Positions 17,149 to 25,375 are shown, counted from the first letter of the stretch. The stretch: 33,759 nucleotides of DNA from UBA7236 sp035439505 (GCA_035439505.1 DAORKJ010000035.1:1-33759); one strand, 5' to 3'. Numbers and translations are program-made. The notes: generated from the sequence alone by a model not told the origin.

Positions 17149-17913
17149 CTATTTTATTTCCCCGACTTTTACTAATTCAAATTCATTTGAACACTCAAAC
17201 AAATGAGTCAGAATACCCGCATGGCCTGCACCAATAATTAATAAAATTCTATCATCAGGACTTGTAACAATTTCCTGCAGATTACGGAAAATTCGGAGGT
17301 TCCTGCTATACCAATGCATAGCCAACGCATCTGCACCTTCAAATGAGCCTAACTTAAAGTCGCCTGTAAGATAAGCGCCATAACCTTTATCCAAAACCCA
17401 ATCATCATTCATATAAATAAAATAATCTTTGAGNNNNNNNNNNNNNNNNNNNNNNNNNNNNNNNNNNNNNNNNNNNNNNNNNNNNNNNNNNNNNNNNNNN
17501 NNNNNNNNNNNNNNNNNNNNNNNNNNNNNNNNNGTTTCACTTCTACCCAACGAACGTTTACCTGCTATCCATTCTTCATAATTACGCAACAAATAACCGG
17601 TAATTGGTCCTGACTCAACAGCAATTTTAGTTGGTTTGTACTTACTGATATACGCAACTAATTCTTCCATTTCTTTTTGACGTTGTGCAGATAAAACATC
17701 CACCTGTTCATCATCGTTCGTTACGTGCGCATCCAAATTGTAATACGCGAAATGGAAACTCCCCAAAACCATCATCTGAGGCAAGTTTCTGTCGCCGTTT
17801 AAAATACTGTCCGATTGTGTTTTTGCTTGTTCTACAGTTAAACGATGTTGTGCATTTACAGACAACATCATTATACTTAAACAAATTGAAAACGTGATTC
17901 CTTTTAATAGCAT
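17149..17913 (-). CDS. DUF5694 family secreted protein, interrupted by assembly gap
   Basis: The product starts with a Sec signal peptide (about 1-21, ending VNAQ). It then shows family hallmarks MMVLGSFHFAYYNLDAH, VLSAQRQKEMEELV, KPTKIAVESGP and, near the end, HWYSRNLRIFRNLQEI and RILLIIGAGHAGIL. DUF5694 proteins are related in pattern to the TraB/PrgY/GumN group (paired GxFH and GAGH motifs), which suggests a metalloprotease-like fold; the activity is unproven. One hundred N (17434-17533) split it into 126 and 94 known residues. The frame on both sides agrees only because the placeholder happens to fit. It is divergent from the LytS-like kinase. Confidence 0.8.
   Translation of the reverse strand: MLLKGITFSICLSIMMLSVNAQHRLTVEQAKTQSDSILNGDRNLPQMMVLGSFHFAYYNLDAHVTNDDEQVDVLSAQRQKEMEELVAYISKYKPTKIAVESGPITGYLLRNYEEWIAGKRSLGRSEXXXXXXXXXXXXXXXXXXXXXXXXXXXXXXXXXXLKDYFIYMNDDWVLDKGYGAYLTGDFKLGSFEGADALAMHWYSRNLRIFRNLQEIVTSPDDRILLIIGAGHAGILTHLFECSNEFELVKVGEIK
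17434..17533. other. Assembly gap of 100 N
   Basis: A run of exactly 100 N inside the DUF5694 gene. A round 100 is the usual placeholder for a gap of unknown size, so distances across it should not be trusted. Confidence 0.98.
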
Positions 17914-17929
17914 AATGTATAGTTTTCCT

Positions 17930-17937
17930 CAAAAGTA
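17930..17937 (-). promoter_or_regulatory. Candidate -7 box for the DUF5694 gene
   Basis: On the minus strand this reads TACTTTTG, an exact TAnnTTTG match ending 16 bases before the ATG at 17913. I see no clear -33 TTG at 19-21 bases. Confidence 0.4.
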
Positions 17938-18006
17938 AAATGTCAAATACGCGTTTACTACTATACTCGCCCAACAGGTTAATTTATCGGGCAAACGGGT
18001 AAATTA

Positions 18007-18041
18007 TGTTTGCAGACAAATTGTAGGTGTTTGCAGACAAA
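18007..18041 (+). promoter_or_regulatory. Two 14-bp direct repeats with 21-bp period, candidate LytTR operator
   Basis: TGTTTGCAGACAAA occurs at 18007-18020 and again, unchanged, at 18028-18041. Starts are 21 bases apart, two turns of the helix. LytTR-type regulators such as AgrA bind pairs of direct repeats with about this period. The pair sits 37 bases upstream of a kinase gene whose partner regulator has a LytTR domain. A TAnnTTTG match (18005-18012) overlaps the first repeat. Function is inferred. Confidence 0.5.
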
Positions 18042-18078
18042 CACAAATTATCATGGTTTCTTTAAATACCTTTATCGC

Positions 18079-19098
18079 ATGACGAAATCACAACTTTGGT
18101 TTGCCTATGGTTTAACCATTTTCATGCTGTTATTCGGCTTTAACTTTATTGACTATGGAATCCTTCAACGTGATTATAGTCGAGCGCTTAGGTTCACTCC
18201 ATTTGACATTACCGCTTTTATCTATATCACAGCGACAGTTTTGTCAGTGCGCTTAATAATGCTAAAAACATATCCTAAAAAATTATCTCAGCTTATCATA
18301 TCACTCATTTTGCTAATTCCGGCTTTCATAGCATTCCGGTATTTATTAGAAGAAACCTTATGCCCCATTTTAATAGGTAGAAGCAATTATGTAGAGACTA
18401 CCACTGTTGAATATTATATTGCCGACAATTTTAGTTATGCTTTATATTACATGGTGTTCGGCATTTTATTGTTCATGTTAGATTATAATATGCTCAACAA
18501 TAAAAAAGTGAAATTGCTTGAATCTCAAAATCGCGAAGCTCAACTACAATATTTACAAACGCAATTTAATCCCCACTTTTTATTTAATAGTTTAAACAAT
18601 ATCTATTCCCTCGTTACAGAAAAATCCGACAACGCAGGCGAAGCGGTGATGCGGCTCTCGGATATGACAAGATATTTAATTTATAACAACTCAAATGAGT
18701 GTTTATTGAAAGATGAACTTATTCAAGTGGACAATTATATCAATCTCCAAAAGCTCAGGTTTGACTACGAATTACCCATTATTTATGAGCTATCCGGCAA
18801 TTACGAATCCAAACAATTACCTACTTTTACGGTAGTAACTTTTATCGAAAACGCATTTAAACACGGCGATTTTAAAGAAAAAGAAAAACCTTTATTTATA
18901 GGTGTTGATGCCGGCAACAACATTTTACATATTATTGTCAAAAATAAAATTGGCACCTACAATAAAGACAAAACCAGCGGAGTTGGCCTTGATAATATCA
19001 GAAAACGACTGGCAATTATTTACCCTAACCAACATCAACTTATTTGTTCAGTCGAAAACAATATTTTTACCGTAGATTTAACAATTAATTATAATTAA
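18079..19098 (+). CDS. LytS/YpdA-type membrane sensor histidine kinase
   Basis: Counting from the ATG at 18079, the 339-residue kinase has four membrane segments (about 8-27, 44-62, 69-88 and 118-136), a short linker, then a His_kinase domain with phospho-acceptor His166 in LQTQFNPHFLFNSLNNIYS and the ATPase N-box FIENAFKHGDF (Asn258) and G-box GVGLDNIRKRL. This is the LytS/YpdA class, which pairs with LytTR regulators, and such a gene begins 2 bases downstream. The frame also opens at a TTG at 18010, but that would translate the direct repeats, so the ATG is preferred. The signal sensed is not evident. Confidence 0.92.
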   Translation: MTKSQLWFAYGLTIFMLLFGFNFIDYGILQRDYSRALRFTPFDITAFIYITATVLSVRLIMLKTYPKKLSQLIISLILLIPAFIAFRYLLEETLCPILIGRSNYVETTTVEYYIADNFSYALYYMVFGILLFMLDYNMLNNKKVKLLESQNREAQLQYLQTQFNPHFLFNSLNNIYSLVTEKSDNAGEAVMRLSDMTRYLIYNNSNECLLKDELIQVDNYINLQKLRFDYELPIIYELSGNYESKQLPTFTVVTFIENAFKHGDFKEKEKPLFIGVDAGNNILHIIVKNKIGTYNKDKTSGVGLDNIRKRLAIIYPNQHQLICSVENNIFTVDLTINYN

Positions 19099-19100
19099 CA

Positions 19101-19793
19101 ATGCTCAAGTGTTGCATATTAGACGATGAACCGCTCGCAATAAAATTATTGTCAGGATATGTTGTTAAAACACCACTACTGGAATTAATACTTGCCACAA
19201 CCGACCCATTTAAAGCATTGGCAACCGTGCAGTCGGGAGAAATTGATTTGATATTACTTGACATTCAAATGCCTGAATTAACCGGGATTCAGTTTATGAA
19301 AATTATCGACAATAAATGTGGTGTAATTCTAACAACTGCCTATAAGGATTATGCATTGCAGGGATTCGAATTTGATGTAATTGATTATTTGTTAAAACCC
19401 ATTTCGTTCGAAAAATTTCATGCTGCCATACAAAAAGCCACTCAACGGTTAAATACGCAATTACCGCCCAAAGAATATAATCATTATCTATTTGTTAAAT
19501 CTGAACACCGTTTAATCAAAGTGAATTTTGATGAAATTTTTTATTTTGAAAGTTTCAGAGACTATATCACCATACACACTACTTCCGATAAAATAATGAC
19601 TTTACAAAGCTTGCGTAGTTTTGAAGAGTCGCTTCCTTCAGATAAATTTTTACGTATTCACAAATCACATCTTATTGCAATTGATAAAATAACAGCCATA
19701 GAAAACAATAGAATCTTAATCAACAACACCTTCTTACCAATTGGCGAAGTCTATCGCGAACAGGTTTTTACCAGATTGCAGTTGAAAAAATAA
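19101..19793 (+). CDS. LytTR-family response regulator
   Basis: The 230-residue protein has an N-terminal receiver domain with acidic pair Asp8-Asp9 (ILDDEPLAI), phospho-acceptor Asp54 (LILLDIQMPELTG), the switch TTA (78-80) and Lys99 (YLLKPISF). A C-terminal LytTR DNA-binding domain (about 128-228) follows, with YLFVKSEHRLIKV, IFYFESFRDYITIHT and FLRIHKSHLIAIDKI. It is the partner of the kinase that ends 2 bases upstream. Its likely targets include its own promoter through the 21-bp-period repeats at 18007-18041. Confidence 0.95.
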   Translation: MLKCCILDDEPLAIKLLSGYVVKTPLLELILATTDPFKALATVQSGEIDLILLDIQMPELTGIQFMKIIDNKCGVILTTAYKDYALQGFEFDVIDYLLKPISFEKFHAAIQKATQRLNTQLPPKEYNHYLFVKSEHRLIKVNFDEIFYFESFRDYITIHTTSDKIMTLQSLRSFEESLPSDKFLRIHKSHLIAIDKITAIENNRILINNTFLPIGEVYREQVFTRLQLKK

Positions 19794-19812
19794 TATTTTG
19801 GCTTTTCTATTA

Positions 19813-19842
19813 TTGGCAAATGCAAAAAAAGTGATAATTTTC
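19813..19842 (+). promoter_or_regulatory. Candidate promoter for the amine oxidase gene
   Basis: TTG (19813-19815), a 19-base spacer and TAATTTTC (19835-19842; 7 of 8 to TAnnTTTG). The box ends 16 bases before the ATG at 19859. Confidence 0.4.
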
Positions 19843-19858
19843 GCTCAATCTAGATTTT

Positions 19859-20835
19859 ATGCGCAGAAGGAAATTTGTAAAACAGCTGGGTACATTGGTA
19901 CCAGCCACCTTTATGTTACCCTCATTTTTACAGGCAACATTAGCCCCAAAACTAACAGCAGGTAATGTGGTTATAGTTGGTTCGGGTGCAGCAGGATTAT
20001 ATGCTGCTAAAGTTTTAAAAGAAGCAGGTGTAAATGTTATCATTTTAGAGGCTGCTGCTACACACGGCGGCAGGGTGCGCCCTCTTCCGGGATTTGCAGA
20101 TTTTAATGTAGAAGCTGGTGCCGAATTTGTCCATGGGAAAGGTAATACCGCCGGTGATCCGCCTTCATTTTTATGGAGTAGTATTAATGATTATAATGCT
20201 GATTTATTATTAGAATACGGTGAGTTTAAAGAATTGTATCAAATTGGAGCCGGCTACGAAGTGGACCCTTATTGGAATGCCGACTTAGAAGCCGCCTGGC
20301 AATTTTATTTAAATATGTATGCCTATACCGGAGAAGATGTTTTAATGAGTGACTATTTATTTTCTGAATATGGCATAGATGAATCACACCCTTATTGGCA
20401 TGTATACGAAGCATGGATTGGTTCTGAATTTGGCACTACTATAAAACGTATTGGCATGAAAAGTATAGCCATAAGCGAAGTGTTATGGTTAACCGGTGGT
20501 AAAGATTATTTATTAGACGATTCTTATCTCAACATTTTAGACACCTTGTTTTTCAATCCTGTGTTGAGCGATATTCAATATAATAAACAAGTAACCGGTA
20601 TTGATTATGCAGGTGCCAATACAATAGTAAATTGTGCAGATGGCTCTTCTTATATTACCGATAAAGTAATTGTAACTGTTCCGCTGCCAATTCTAAAAGA
20701 AAATCTGATTGCATTTACCCCGGCTTTACCTGCTGAAAAATTATCTGCAATTGATGCATTACAAATGGGAGCCGGAATGAAATTAATTTTAAAATTTACC
20801 AATAATTTTTGGGGTGATGAAATTCAGGACATGAC
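19859..20835 (+). CDS. Flavin-containing amine oxidase, 3' end lost in assembly gap
   Basis: The first 325 residues are an FAD-dependent amine oxidase. There is a twin-Arg-like signal (MRRRKFVKQLG followed by a hydrophobic stretch to about 27), the dinucleotide fold VVIVGSGAAGLYAAKVLKEAG (37-57), the GGRVRPL FAD-contact motif (70-76) and AGAEFVHG. The middle part matches the substrate domain (EVLWLTGGKDYLL, VIVTVPLPILKENLI, MGAGMKLILKF). The C-terminal FAD-binding segment that should close the protein is missing because 100 N follow. It is probably exported and acts on an amine or polyamine; the substrate is unknown. It follows the LytTR pair by 65 bases and might be one of its targets, but no repeat like 18007-18041 lies in front of it. 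Confidence 0.82.
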
Positions 20836-20935
20836 NNNNNNNNNNNNNNNNNNNNNNNNNNNNNNNNNNNNNNNNNNNNNNNNNNNNNNNNNNNNNNNNN
20901 NNNNNNNNNNNNNNNNNNNNNNNNNNNNNNNNNNN
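20836..20935. other. Assembly gap of 100 N
   Basis: A second placeholder of exactly 100 N, 3.3 kb from the first. The known sequence to its left stops well short of the end of an amine oxidase, so the true missing length must be larger than 100 bases. Confidence 0.98.
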
Positions 20936-21211
20936 TTACCAATTGATGAAAATGTTGTAACCGACAATATAAATATGTATGTATTTAATAATAACGCATA
21001 TTTTACTATTAACACAGCGGTTATTGCAACTTCTGTATTGTCGTTACACAGTATAGATGGTAAAAAAATACAGCAGTTTTATTACGGCCGAGTACCTGCA
21101 GGTGTAAATGAATTCCAATTTGAAATTAGCAACATCGCAAATGGTATATACATTTTAAGTGCCGACATTAATGGAAAAAAACATCAGGTAAAAGTTGAAA
21201 TAATAAACTAA
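20936..21211 (+). CDS. Type IX secretion C-terminal sorting domain, 5' end lost in assembly gap
   Basis: Ninety-one residues follow the gap. They form a type A T9SS C-terminal domain: a lead segment NINMYVFNNNAYFTIN, then LSLHSIDGKKIQQF, FEISNIANGIYILSADINGK and a final KVEIIN, the beta-sandwich pattern that directs cargo through the outer membrane in Bacteroidetes. The frame agrees with the amine oxidase to the left, giving an apparent 450-residue fusion, but with the gap size unknown it could equally be the tail of a different gene. Either a T9SS-exported flavoenzyme or two truncated genes would fit. Confidence 0.75.
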   Translation, partial: LPIDENVVTDNINMYVFNNNAYFTINTAVIATSVLSLHSIDGKKIQQFYYGRVPAGVNEFQFEISNIANGIYILSADINGKKHQVKVEIIN

Positions 21212-21497
21212 CTCCAAACTAAAATTATTTTAAAATACTAAGTACGAAATATTGCTTGCAACAATCCATATTATTTGATTGGAGATTTTATTACAATTAT
21301 ACCATCTTCACATTTATAAAAGCATCAACAGGTTAACAACAAACCATTTCGGGTTATAGCAAATTATTGGTAATTAAATCTTGCCAATACACTCAAACAC
21401 TACATGGCTAATCTGCCTTTCAACAAACTAGCAGTAATGCTAATTCGGTTTCGCCAGTTCAGGCAAATCCCTTACATTTGTGTCAAAATCACAAGAA
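21212..21497. other. 286-base non-coding interval before gcvH
   Basis: No open frame of interest and no hairpin with a T-run is seen after the T9SS tail. The only recognisable signal is the gcvH promoter at its right end. Confidence 0.6.
21449..21480 (+). promoter_or_regulatory. Candidate gcvH promoter
   Basis: TTTC (21449-21452), a 20-base spacer and TACATTTG (21473-21480; exact TAnnTTTG). The box ends 17 bases before the ATG at 21498. It overlaps the GTG at 21480 that would lengthen the frame, arguing for the ATG start. Confidence 0.55.
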
Positions 21498-21878
21498 ATG
21501 AATTTTCCGGAAAATTTAAAGTACACCAAAGACCACGAATGGGTGTTAATTGAAGGCAATGTAGGCACTATTGGCATTACCGATTTTGCACAACGCGAAT
21601 TAGGTGATATTGTATATGTTGAGATTGATGGGGTTGGAAGCCACATGGACAAAGAAGCTACTTTTGGTACTGTTGAAGCAGTTAAAACAGTTTCTGAACT
21701 TTTTATGCCGGTATCGGGCACAATTACAGAAATGAATGCTGACTTAGACAGCAAACCTGAATCAGTTAACCAAGACCCTTATGGCAGTGGTTGGATGATT
21801 AAAGTTGAGCTTTCCAACCCTTCAGAAATTGATGGATTGATGACAGCTGCACAATACAGTGAACTCGTTTCAGCTTAA
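21498..21878 (+). CDS. gcvH: Glycine cleavage system H protein
   Basis: GcvH is the lipoyl-carrying shuttle protein of glycine cleavage, moving the aminomethyl group between the P, T and L proteins. From the ATG at 21498 the 126-residue product begins MNFPENLKYTKDHEWV, the standard GcvH N-terminus. The lipoylated Lys63 lies in FGTVEAVKTVSELFMPVSG, and PYGSGWMIKVEL is the usual C-terminal motif. An upstream GTG (21480) would add six residues but lies in the promoter. vanZ follows after 3 bases, so the two are co-transcribed; no other gcv genes are present. Confidence 0.96.
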   Translation: MNFPENLKYTKDHEWVLIEGNVGTIGITDFAQRELGDIVYVEIDGVGSHMDKEATFGTVEAVKTVSELFMPVSGTITEMNADLDSKPESVNQDPYGSGWMIKVELSNPSEIDGLMTAAQYSELVSA

Positions 21879-21881
21879 TAA

Positions 21882-22250
21882 ATGAATAGCTTCCGCAGAT
21901 ATGCCCCGTATCTAGCAGCTTTATGGGCTTTAATTATTTTGGTAGTTTCGGTTATCCCTGGAGAGGACTTACCTTCTTTATCTATTTGGGAACCTGACAA
22001 AGTGCTGCACGCTTTTGTTTATGGCGTGTTAACAGCTTTGATTTACATAACACGCCCCCAAAATGCTGTTTTTATCAAAAAATTGGTTTTTCAGGCCATA
22101 CTTTTATGCATTTTGTATGGTTTTTTCATCGAATTGATACAGTTAGTTTTACCAACAAGAAAATTTGACATACTAGATGCACTGGCAAACACGGTCGGAT
22201 GCTTTATTGCCGGGGCTTTAATTTTGTTAATTTCCCGTAAAAGAGCATAA
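21882..22250 (+). CDS. VanZ-family small membrane protein
   Basis: This 122-residue protein has four hydrophobic segments (about 7-25, 44-58, 68-92 and 100-117) and VanZ-like motifs: the polar loop WEPDKVLHAFVYGVL (His in helix 2) and ELIQLVLPTRKFDILDALANT (E..Q...P.R..D..D...N). VanZ-like proteins contribute to teicoplanin resistance in enterococci, but the role of most Bacteroidetes members is unknown, so resistance should not be assumed. It starts 3 bases after gcvH. Confidence 0.88.
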   Translation: MNSFRRYAPYLAALWALIILVVSVIPGEDLPSLSIWEPDKVLHAFVYGVLTALIYITRPQNAVFIKKLVFQAILLCILYGFFIELIQLVLPTRKFDILDALANTVGCFIAGALILLISRKRA

Positions 22251-22339
22251 GGACTGAAGGCAAATTGACTATTTTCAAATAAAATTGTGGCAATTTTCGT
22301 ATTGGGAATGTTTTTTGTCTGGTAACAGCTGTTATAACA

Positions 22340-23110
22340 ATGGATAATATAGACCCATATTTGATAAAGTCGTTTGATGATATTGTTTTTGAACATCGCA
22401 ATAAACAGTATGGGTCCTATTATTTGCGGTCAATTACCAAAAAAAACACTTTACGTGGCTTGTCTGCAACTACTGTTCTGGTTGGCTTAGCGTTACTATT
22501 CCATTATGTCGACTTTAACTTATTTAAGCATGAGACCCCTCCATTGGTGCTTTACGAAACGGAAGTTACCTTATCTGACCCTCCCCCAATTTTAGAAACC
22601 ATGCCTCCGGCAGTTCCTCCTACCGAGCAATTAGTTGCGACTGAAGAACTGGCGGAATTGGTTGTTCAGGAAGATGATAAAGTGATAGAAAAAACTGAAT
22701 CTACCGAAAGCACCCCTTCCGATAGTACCACGACAGGCACTAAAACCGATGGCAACAATCCAAATTCCAATGTAACCGGCAATGGCAAAACTGTTTACCT
22801 GAGTACCGAAGTTAAACCGGAATACCCGGGAGGAACCAAAGGCTTAAACCGTTACCTCAGTGATAATCTTAAATATCCGGATGTAGCACGTGATAACGGC
22901 ATTACCGGAATTGTAACCGTGTCGTTTATTATAAATGAAGACGGTTCCGTTTCAAATGCCAAAGTAGAACGCAGTATTGGCGGCGGTTGCGACCAGGAGG
23001 CACTGAGAATTGTTTCAGAAATGCGCAAATGGAAACCGGCAAAACAAGGCGGTGTTCCCGTTGCTGTCTACATGAAATTACCTATCGTTTTTCAACTACA
23101 GGATAATTAA
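22340..23110 (+). CDS. TonB-family energy transducer
   Basis: The protein carries proton-motive energy from an ExbB/ExbD complex to outer-membrane TonB-dependent receptors. It has the cytoplasmic Bacteroidetes TonB lead DDIVFEHRNKQYGSYYLR (13-30), one membrane segment (about 40-57), a Pro/Glu/Thr-rich periplasmic spacer (about 65-150) and a C-terminal TonB domain (about 155-256) with EYPGGTKGLNRYLSDNLKYP, GIVTVSFIINEDGSV and MRKWKPAKQGG. The length of 256 residues is typical. exbB/exbD are not adjacent. A 12-bp perfect palindrome (22323-22334) lies just before the ATG. Confidence 0.93.
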   Translation: MDNIDPYLIKSFDDIVFEHRNKQYGSYYLRSITKKNTLRGLSATTVLVGLALLFHYVDFNLFKHETPPLVLYETEVTLSDPPPILETMPPAVPPTEQLVATEELAELVVQEDDKVIEKTESTESTPSDSTTTGTKTDGNNPNSNVTGNGKTVYLSTEVKPEYPGGTKGLNRYLSDNLKYPDVARDNGITGIVTVSFIINEDGSVSNAKVERSIGGGCDQEALRIVSEMRKWKPAKQGGVPVAVYMKLPIVFQLQDN

Positions 23111-23177
23111 TTAGTTAATTTGTGTTTAAAATGAACATTTACAATCCTTTCGGCATTATTTTCGTTGTATAACTCGT

Positions 23178-24983
23178 ATGAAAAAACAAGTCCTCAGCAT
23201 ATTAATACTAATTTTTACTGCCTGCATCACAAATGCGCAAACAGATGCATCGCTTGCTCAGCAATTTATGAGTAATGGTGAATATGATAAAGCTGCCGAC
23301 ATCTATAAAAAATTATTTAACGAAAATCCGAATTCTAACTATAAGCCATATTATAATTGTTTAATGCTGCTCAACGATTTTAAAGAAATTGAACGAATTG
23401 CAGAAAAACAAATGAAAAAAAATCCTGATAACCTTACGTATTATGTTGATTTAGGAAATGCTTTGATAAAACAAGGCAATAAAAAAGAAGCTGAAAAACA
23501 ATTTGATATCGCAATTCAAAAAATCTCAGACAACAAACAACAAGTAATCCAACTCGCCAATGCATTTATTGGCCTTGATAATTTGGAACGAGCAATAACC
23601 GTGTACGAAAAAGGACAAAAAATTGTGACCACGCATACATTTAATTACGACCTTGCAGGGTTATATTACCGATTGGGTAATCTGGATTTGAGCTTAGATA
23701 CTTATTTAACTTATTACGGTGAAAATGACAATAACGGTACGTCAAAAACTACTTCTGCTTTAACAAGAATTTTAGATGAAGAAAGTGATCACCAATTGTT
23801 ACAGGAAAAATTATTTCAACGGATACAAAAAGGAAATAATGAAATTTTATATACCGAATTGTTAATTTGGGATTATATACAATTAAAAGACTTTGAAGGT
23901 GCTTTTATTCAAACAAAAGCACTGGATAAACGAAATAAAGAAAACGGTGAACGCGTTTATGAGTTGGCCGAAACTGCTCGACTTGAAAGTGAATACGACG
24001 CAGCTATTGATGGATTTAATTACATTATTACCAAAGGTGATAGTTACCCGTATTATTTCAGTTCGAAAAATGGCATCCTGAATTGTCGCAAAGAAAAAAT
24101 ATTTAAAACCAATAGTTATACTATTGAAGATATCAATCAGCTAAAAGCCAGCTATCAGGAGTTTTTAAACGAATACGCACGAAAAGATATTCGCGCCGCA
24201 AATGTCACCAACGATTTATCTAAACTGGAGGCTTTTTATATACACGATGTTGCAAATGCTATTACATTACTAGAACCAATTGTAGAATGGCCATCATTGA
24301 ATTTAACGGATAAGTCGCGTTTAAAACTTGACCTGGGCGATTACTATTTAATTAGTGGTGATGTTTGGGAAGCTACATTATTATATTCGCAAGTAGACAA
24401 AGCAATGAAAGACGCACCGCTTGGTGAGGAGGCACGTTATAAAAATGCGAAACTAGCCTATTATCGAGGCGATTTTAATTTTGCGCAAACACAACTTAAT
24501 GTTTTAAAAGCGGCAACCAGCGAATTAGTTTCAAATGATGCTATGAAGTTATCAGTATTTATAACATCAAATCTCGGACTCGACTCTGTAGTTGAACCCA
24601 TGATGTTGTTTGCCGAAGCTGACTTATTTGTTTTCCAAAATAAATTAACTGATGCAGTGTTAACTTTGGATACACTCGACAAAACATTTCCTGCACATCA
24701 ATTGGCAGATGACATATTATATTTAAAAGCTGATATCGCCCTCAAAAAACAAAACCTCAACGAGGCCGTTAAATTGTTAGAAGAAATAAGATCAACTTAC
24801 AGTTTTGATTTATTAGCAGACGATGCCATTTTTAAACTTGCCGAAATTTATCAGTTCGACCTCAAAGAGCCGGAGAAAGCCAAGTTATGTTACGAGCAAA
24901 TTATCTTGAACTATAAGGACTCACTTTATGTTAATGAGGCGCGAAAACGTTACCGCTCATTGCGAGGTGATACTTTGAATTAA
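23178..24983 (+). CDS. Large periplasmic TPR protein
   Basis: The 601-residue product has a Sec signal peptide (about 1-20, ending ITNAQ) and is made almost wholly of TPR-like helical repeats, e.g. AQQFMSNGEYDKAADIYKKL (28-47), YYVDLGNALIKQGNKKEAEK, KLAYYRGDFNFAQTQLN and KLAEIYQFDLKEPEKAKLCY. There is no enzymatic domain. TPR arrays scaffold protein complexes; in Bacteroidetes such proteins act in gliding, secretion or wall assembly, but no specific partner can be named. It lies 67 bases after tonB on the same strand. TATTTTCG (23157-23164) may be its own -7 box. Confidence 0.85.
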   Translation: MKKQVLSILILIFTACITNAQTDASLAQQFMSNGEYDKAADIYKKLFNENPNSNYKPYYNCLMLLNDFKEIERIAEKQMKKNPDNLTYYVDLGNALIKQGNKKEAEKQFDIAIQKISDNKQQVIQLANAFIGLDNLERAITVYEKGQKIVTTHTFNYDLAGLYYRLGNLDLSLDTYLTYYGENDNNGTSKTTSALTRILDEESDHQLLQEKLFQRIQKGNNEILYTELLIWDYIQLKDFEGAFIQTKALDKRNKENGERVYELAETARLESEYDAAIDGFNYIITKGDSYPYYFSSKNGILNCRKEKIFKTNSYTIEDINQLKASYQEFLNEYARKDIRAANVTNDLSKLEAFYIHDVANAITLLEPIVEWPSLNLTDKSRLKLDLGDYYLISGDVWEATLLYSQVDKAMKDAPLGEEARYKNAKLAYYRGDFNFAQTQLNVLKAATSELVSNDAMKLSVFITSNLGLDSVVEPMMLFAEADLFVFQNKLTDAVLTLDTLDKTFPAHQLADDILYLKADIALKKQNLNEAVKLLEEIRSTYSFDLLADDAIFKLAEIYQFDLKEPEKAKLCYEQIILNYKDSLYVNEARKRYRSLRGDTLN

Positions 24984-25072
24984 CGGTATTTAGTAAATGT
25001 TTAGTCTTACTAAATGTTGATTTGACATTTCATGATAATTTTTTATTGCCTAATTTCGTCACAAAAAAAGTC

Positions 25073-25375
25073 ATGTATATTTATAATGTTACCGTAAAAA
25101 TCGACCAGTCGCGGGCTGATGAATGGTTGGTTTGGATGCGCGAAAAACATATTCCTGATGTAATGGCAACCGGATTTTTTACTGAAAACCGAATTTGTCG
25201 TTTGGTGGACGAAGGTGATATGGAAGGCATAACATTCGCCATCCAATACACATGCAACGATTTAGACGATTTCCTTCAATATAAACTAACTAAAGCTCCT
25301 GCGCTCCAAAAAGACCATAGTGAAAAATTCGGAACCGATTTTGTCGCGTTTAGAACTTTAATGGAAGTTGTGTAA
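25073..25375 (+). CDS. DUF4286 family protein
   Basis: A 100-residue cytoplasmic protein beginning MYIYNVTVKIDQSRADEWL, with WMREKHIPDVMATGFF and FAIQYTCNDLDDFLQYK, the pattern of DUF4286, a small ferredoxin-like (dimeric alpha/beta barrel-like) family found mainly in Bacteroidetes. Function is unknown. The frame also opens at a TTG at 25022, but the ATG at 25073 gives the family's normal N-terminus. TAATTTCG (25051-25058) resembles a -7 box 14 bases before the ATG. It precedes the carotenoid genes by 54 bases, but this may be chance. Confidence 0.85.
   Translation: MYIYNVTVKIDQSRADEWLVWMREKHIPDVMATGFFTENRICRLVDEGDMEGITFAIQYTCNDLDDFLQYKLTKAPALQKDHSEKFGTDFVAFRTLMEVV

Noticed and set aside
17711..17974. 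87-codon minus-strand frame at the DUF5694 start
   Set aside because: It overlaps the real gene in another frame and reads as low-quality sequence with no signal or domain.
18010..18078. Longer start (TTG at 18010) for the LytS-like kinase
   Set aside because: It would translate both direct repeats and add a non-membrane N-terminus unlike the family; the ATG at 18079 directly precedes the first membrane segment.
20824..21015. 63-codon minus-strand frame across the second gap
   Set aside because: Most of it is N; the plus strand carries the T9SS domain.
21882..22250. VanZ-like protein as a glycopeptide resistance gene
   Set aside because: Only the general VanZ fold is visible, it sits with gcvH and no other van gene is present; Gram-negative outer membranes already exclude glycopeptides.
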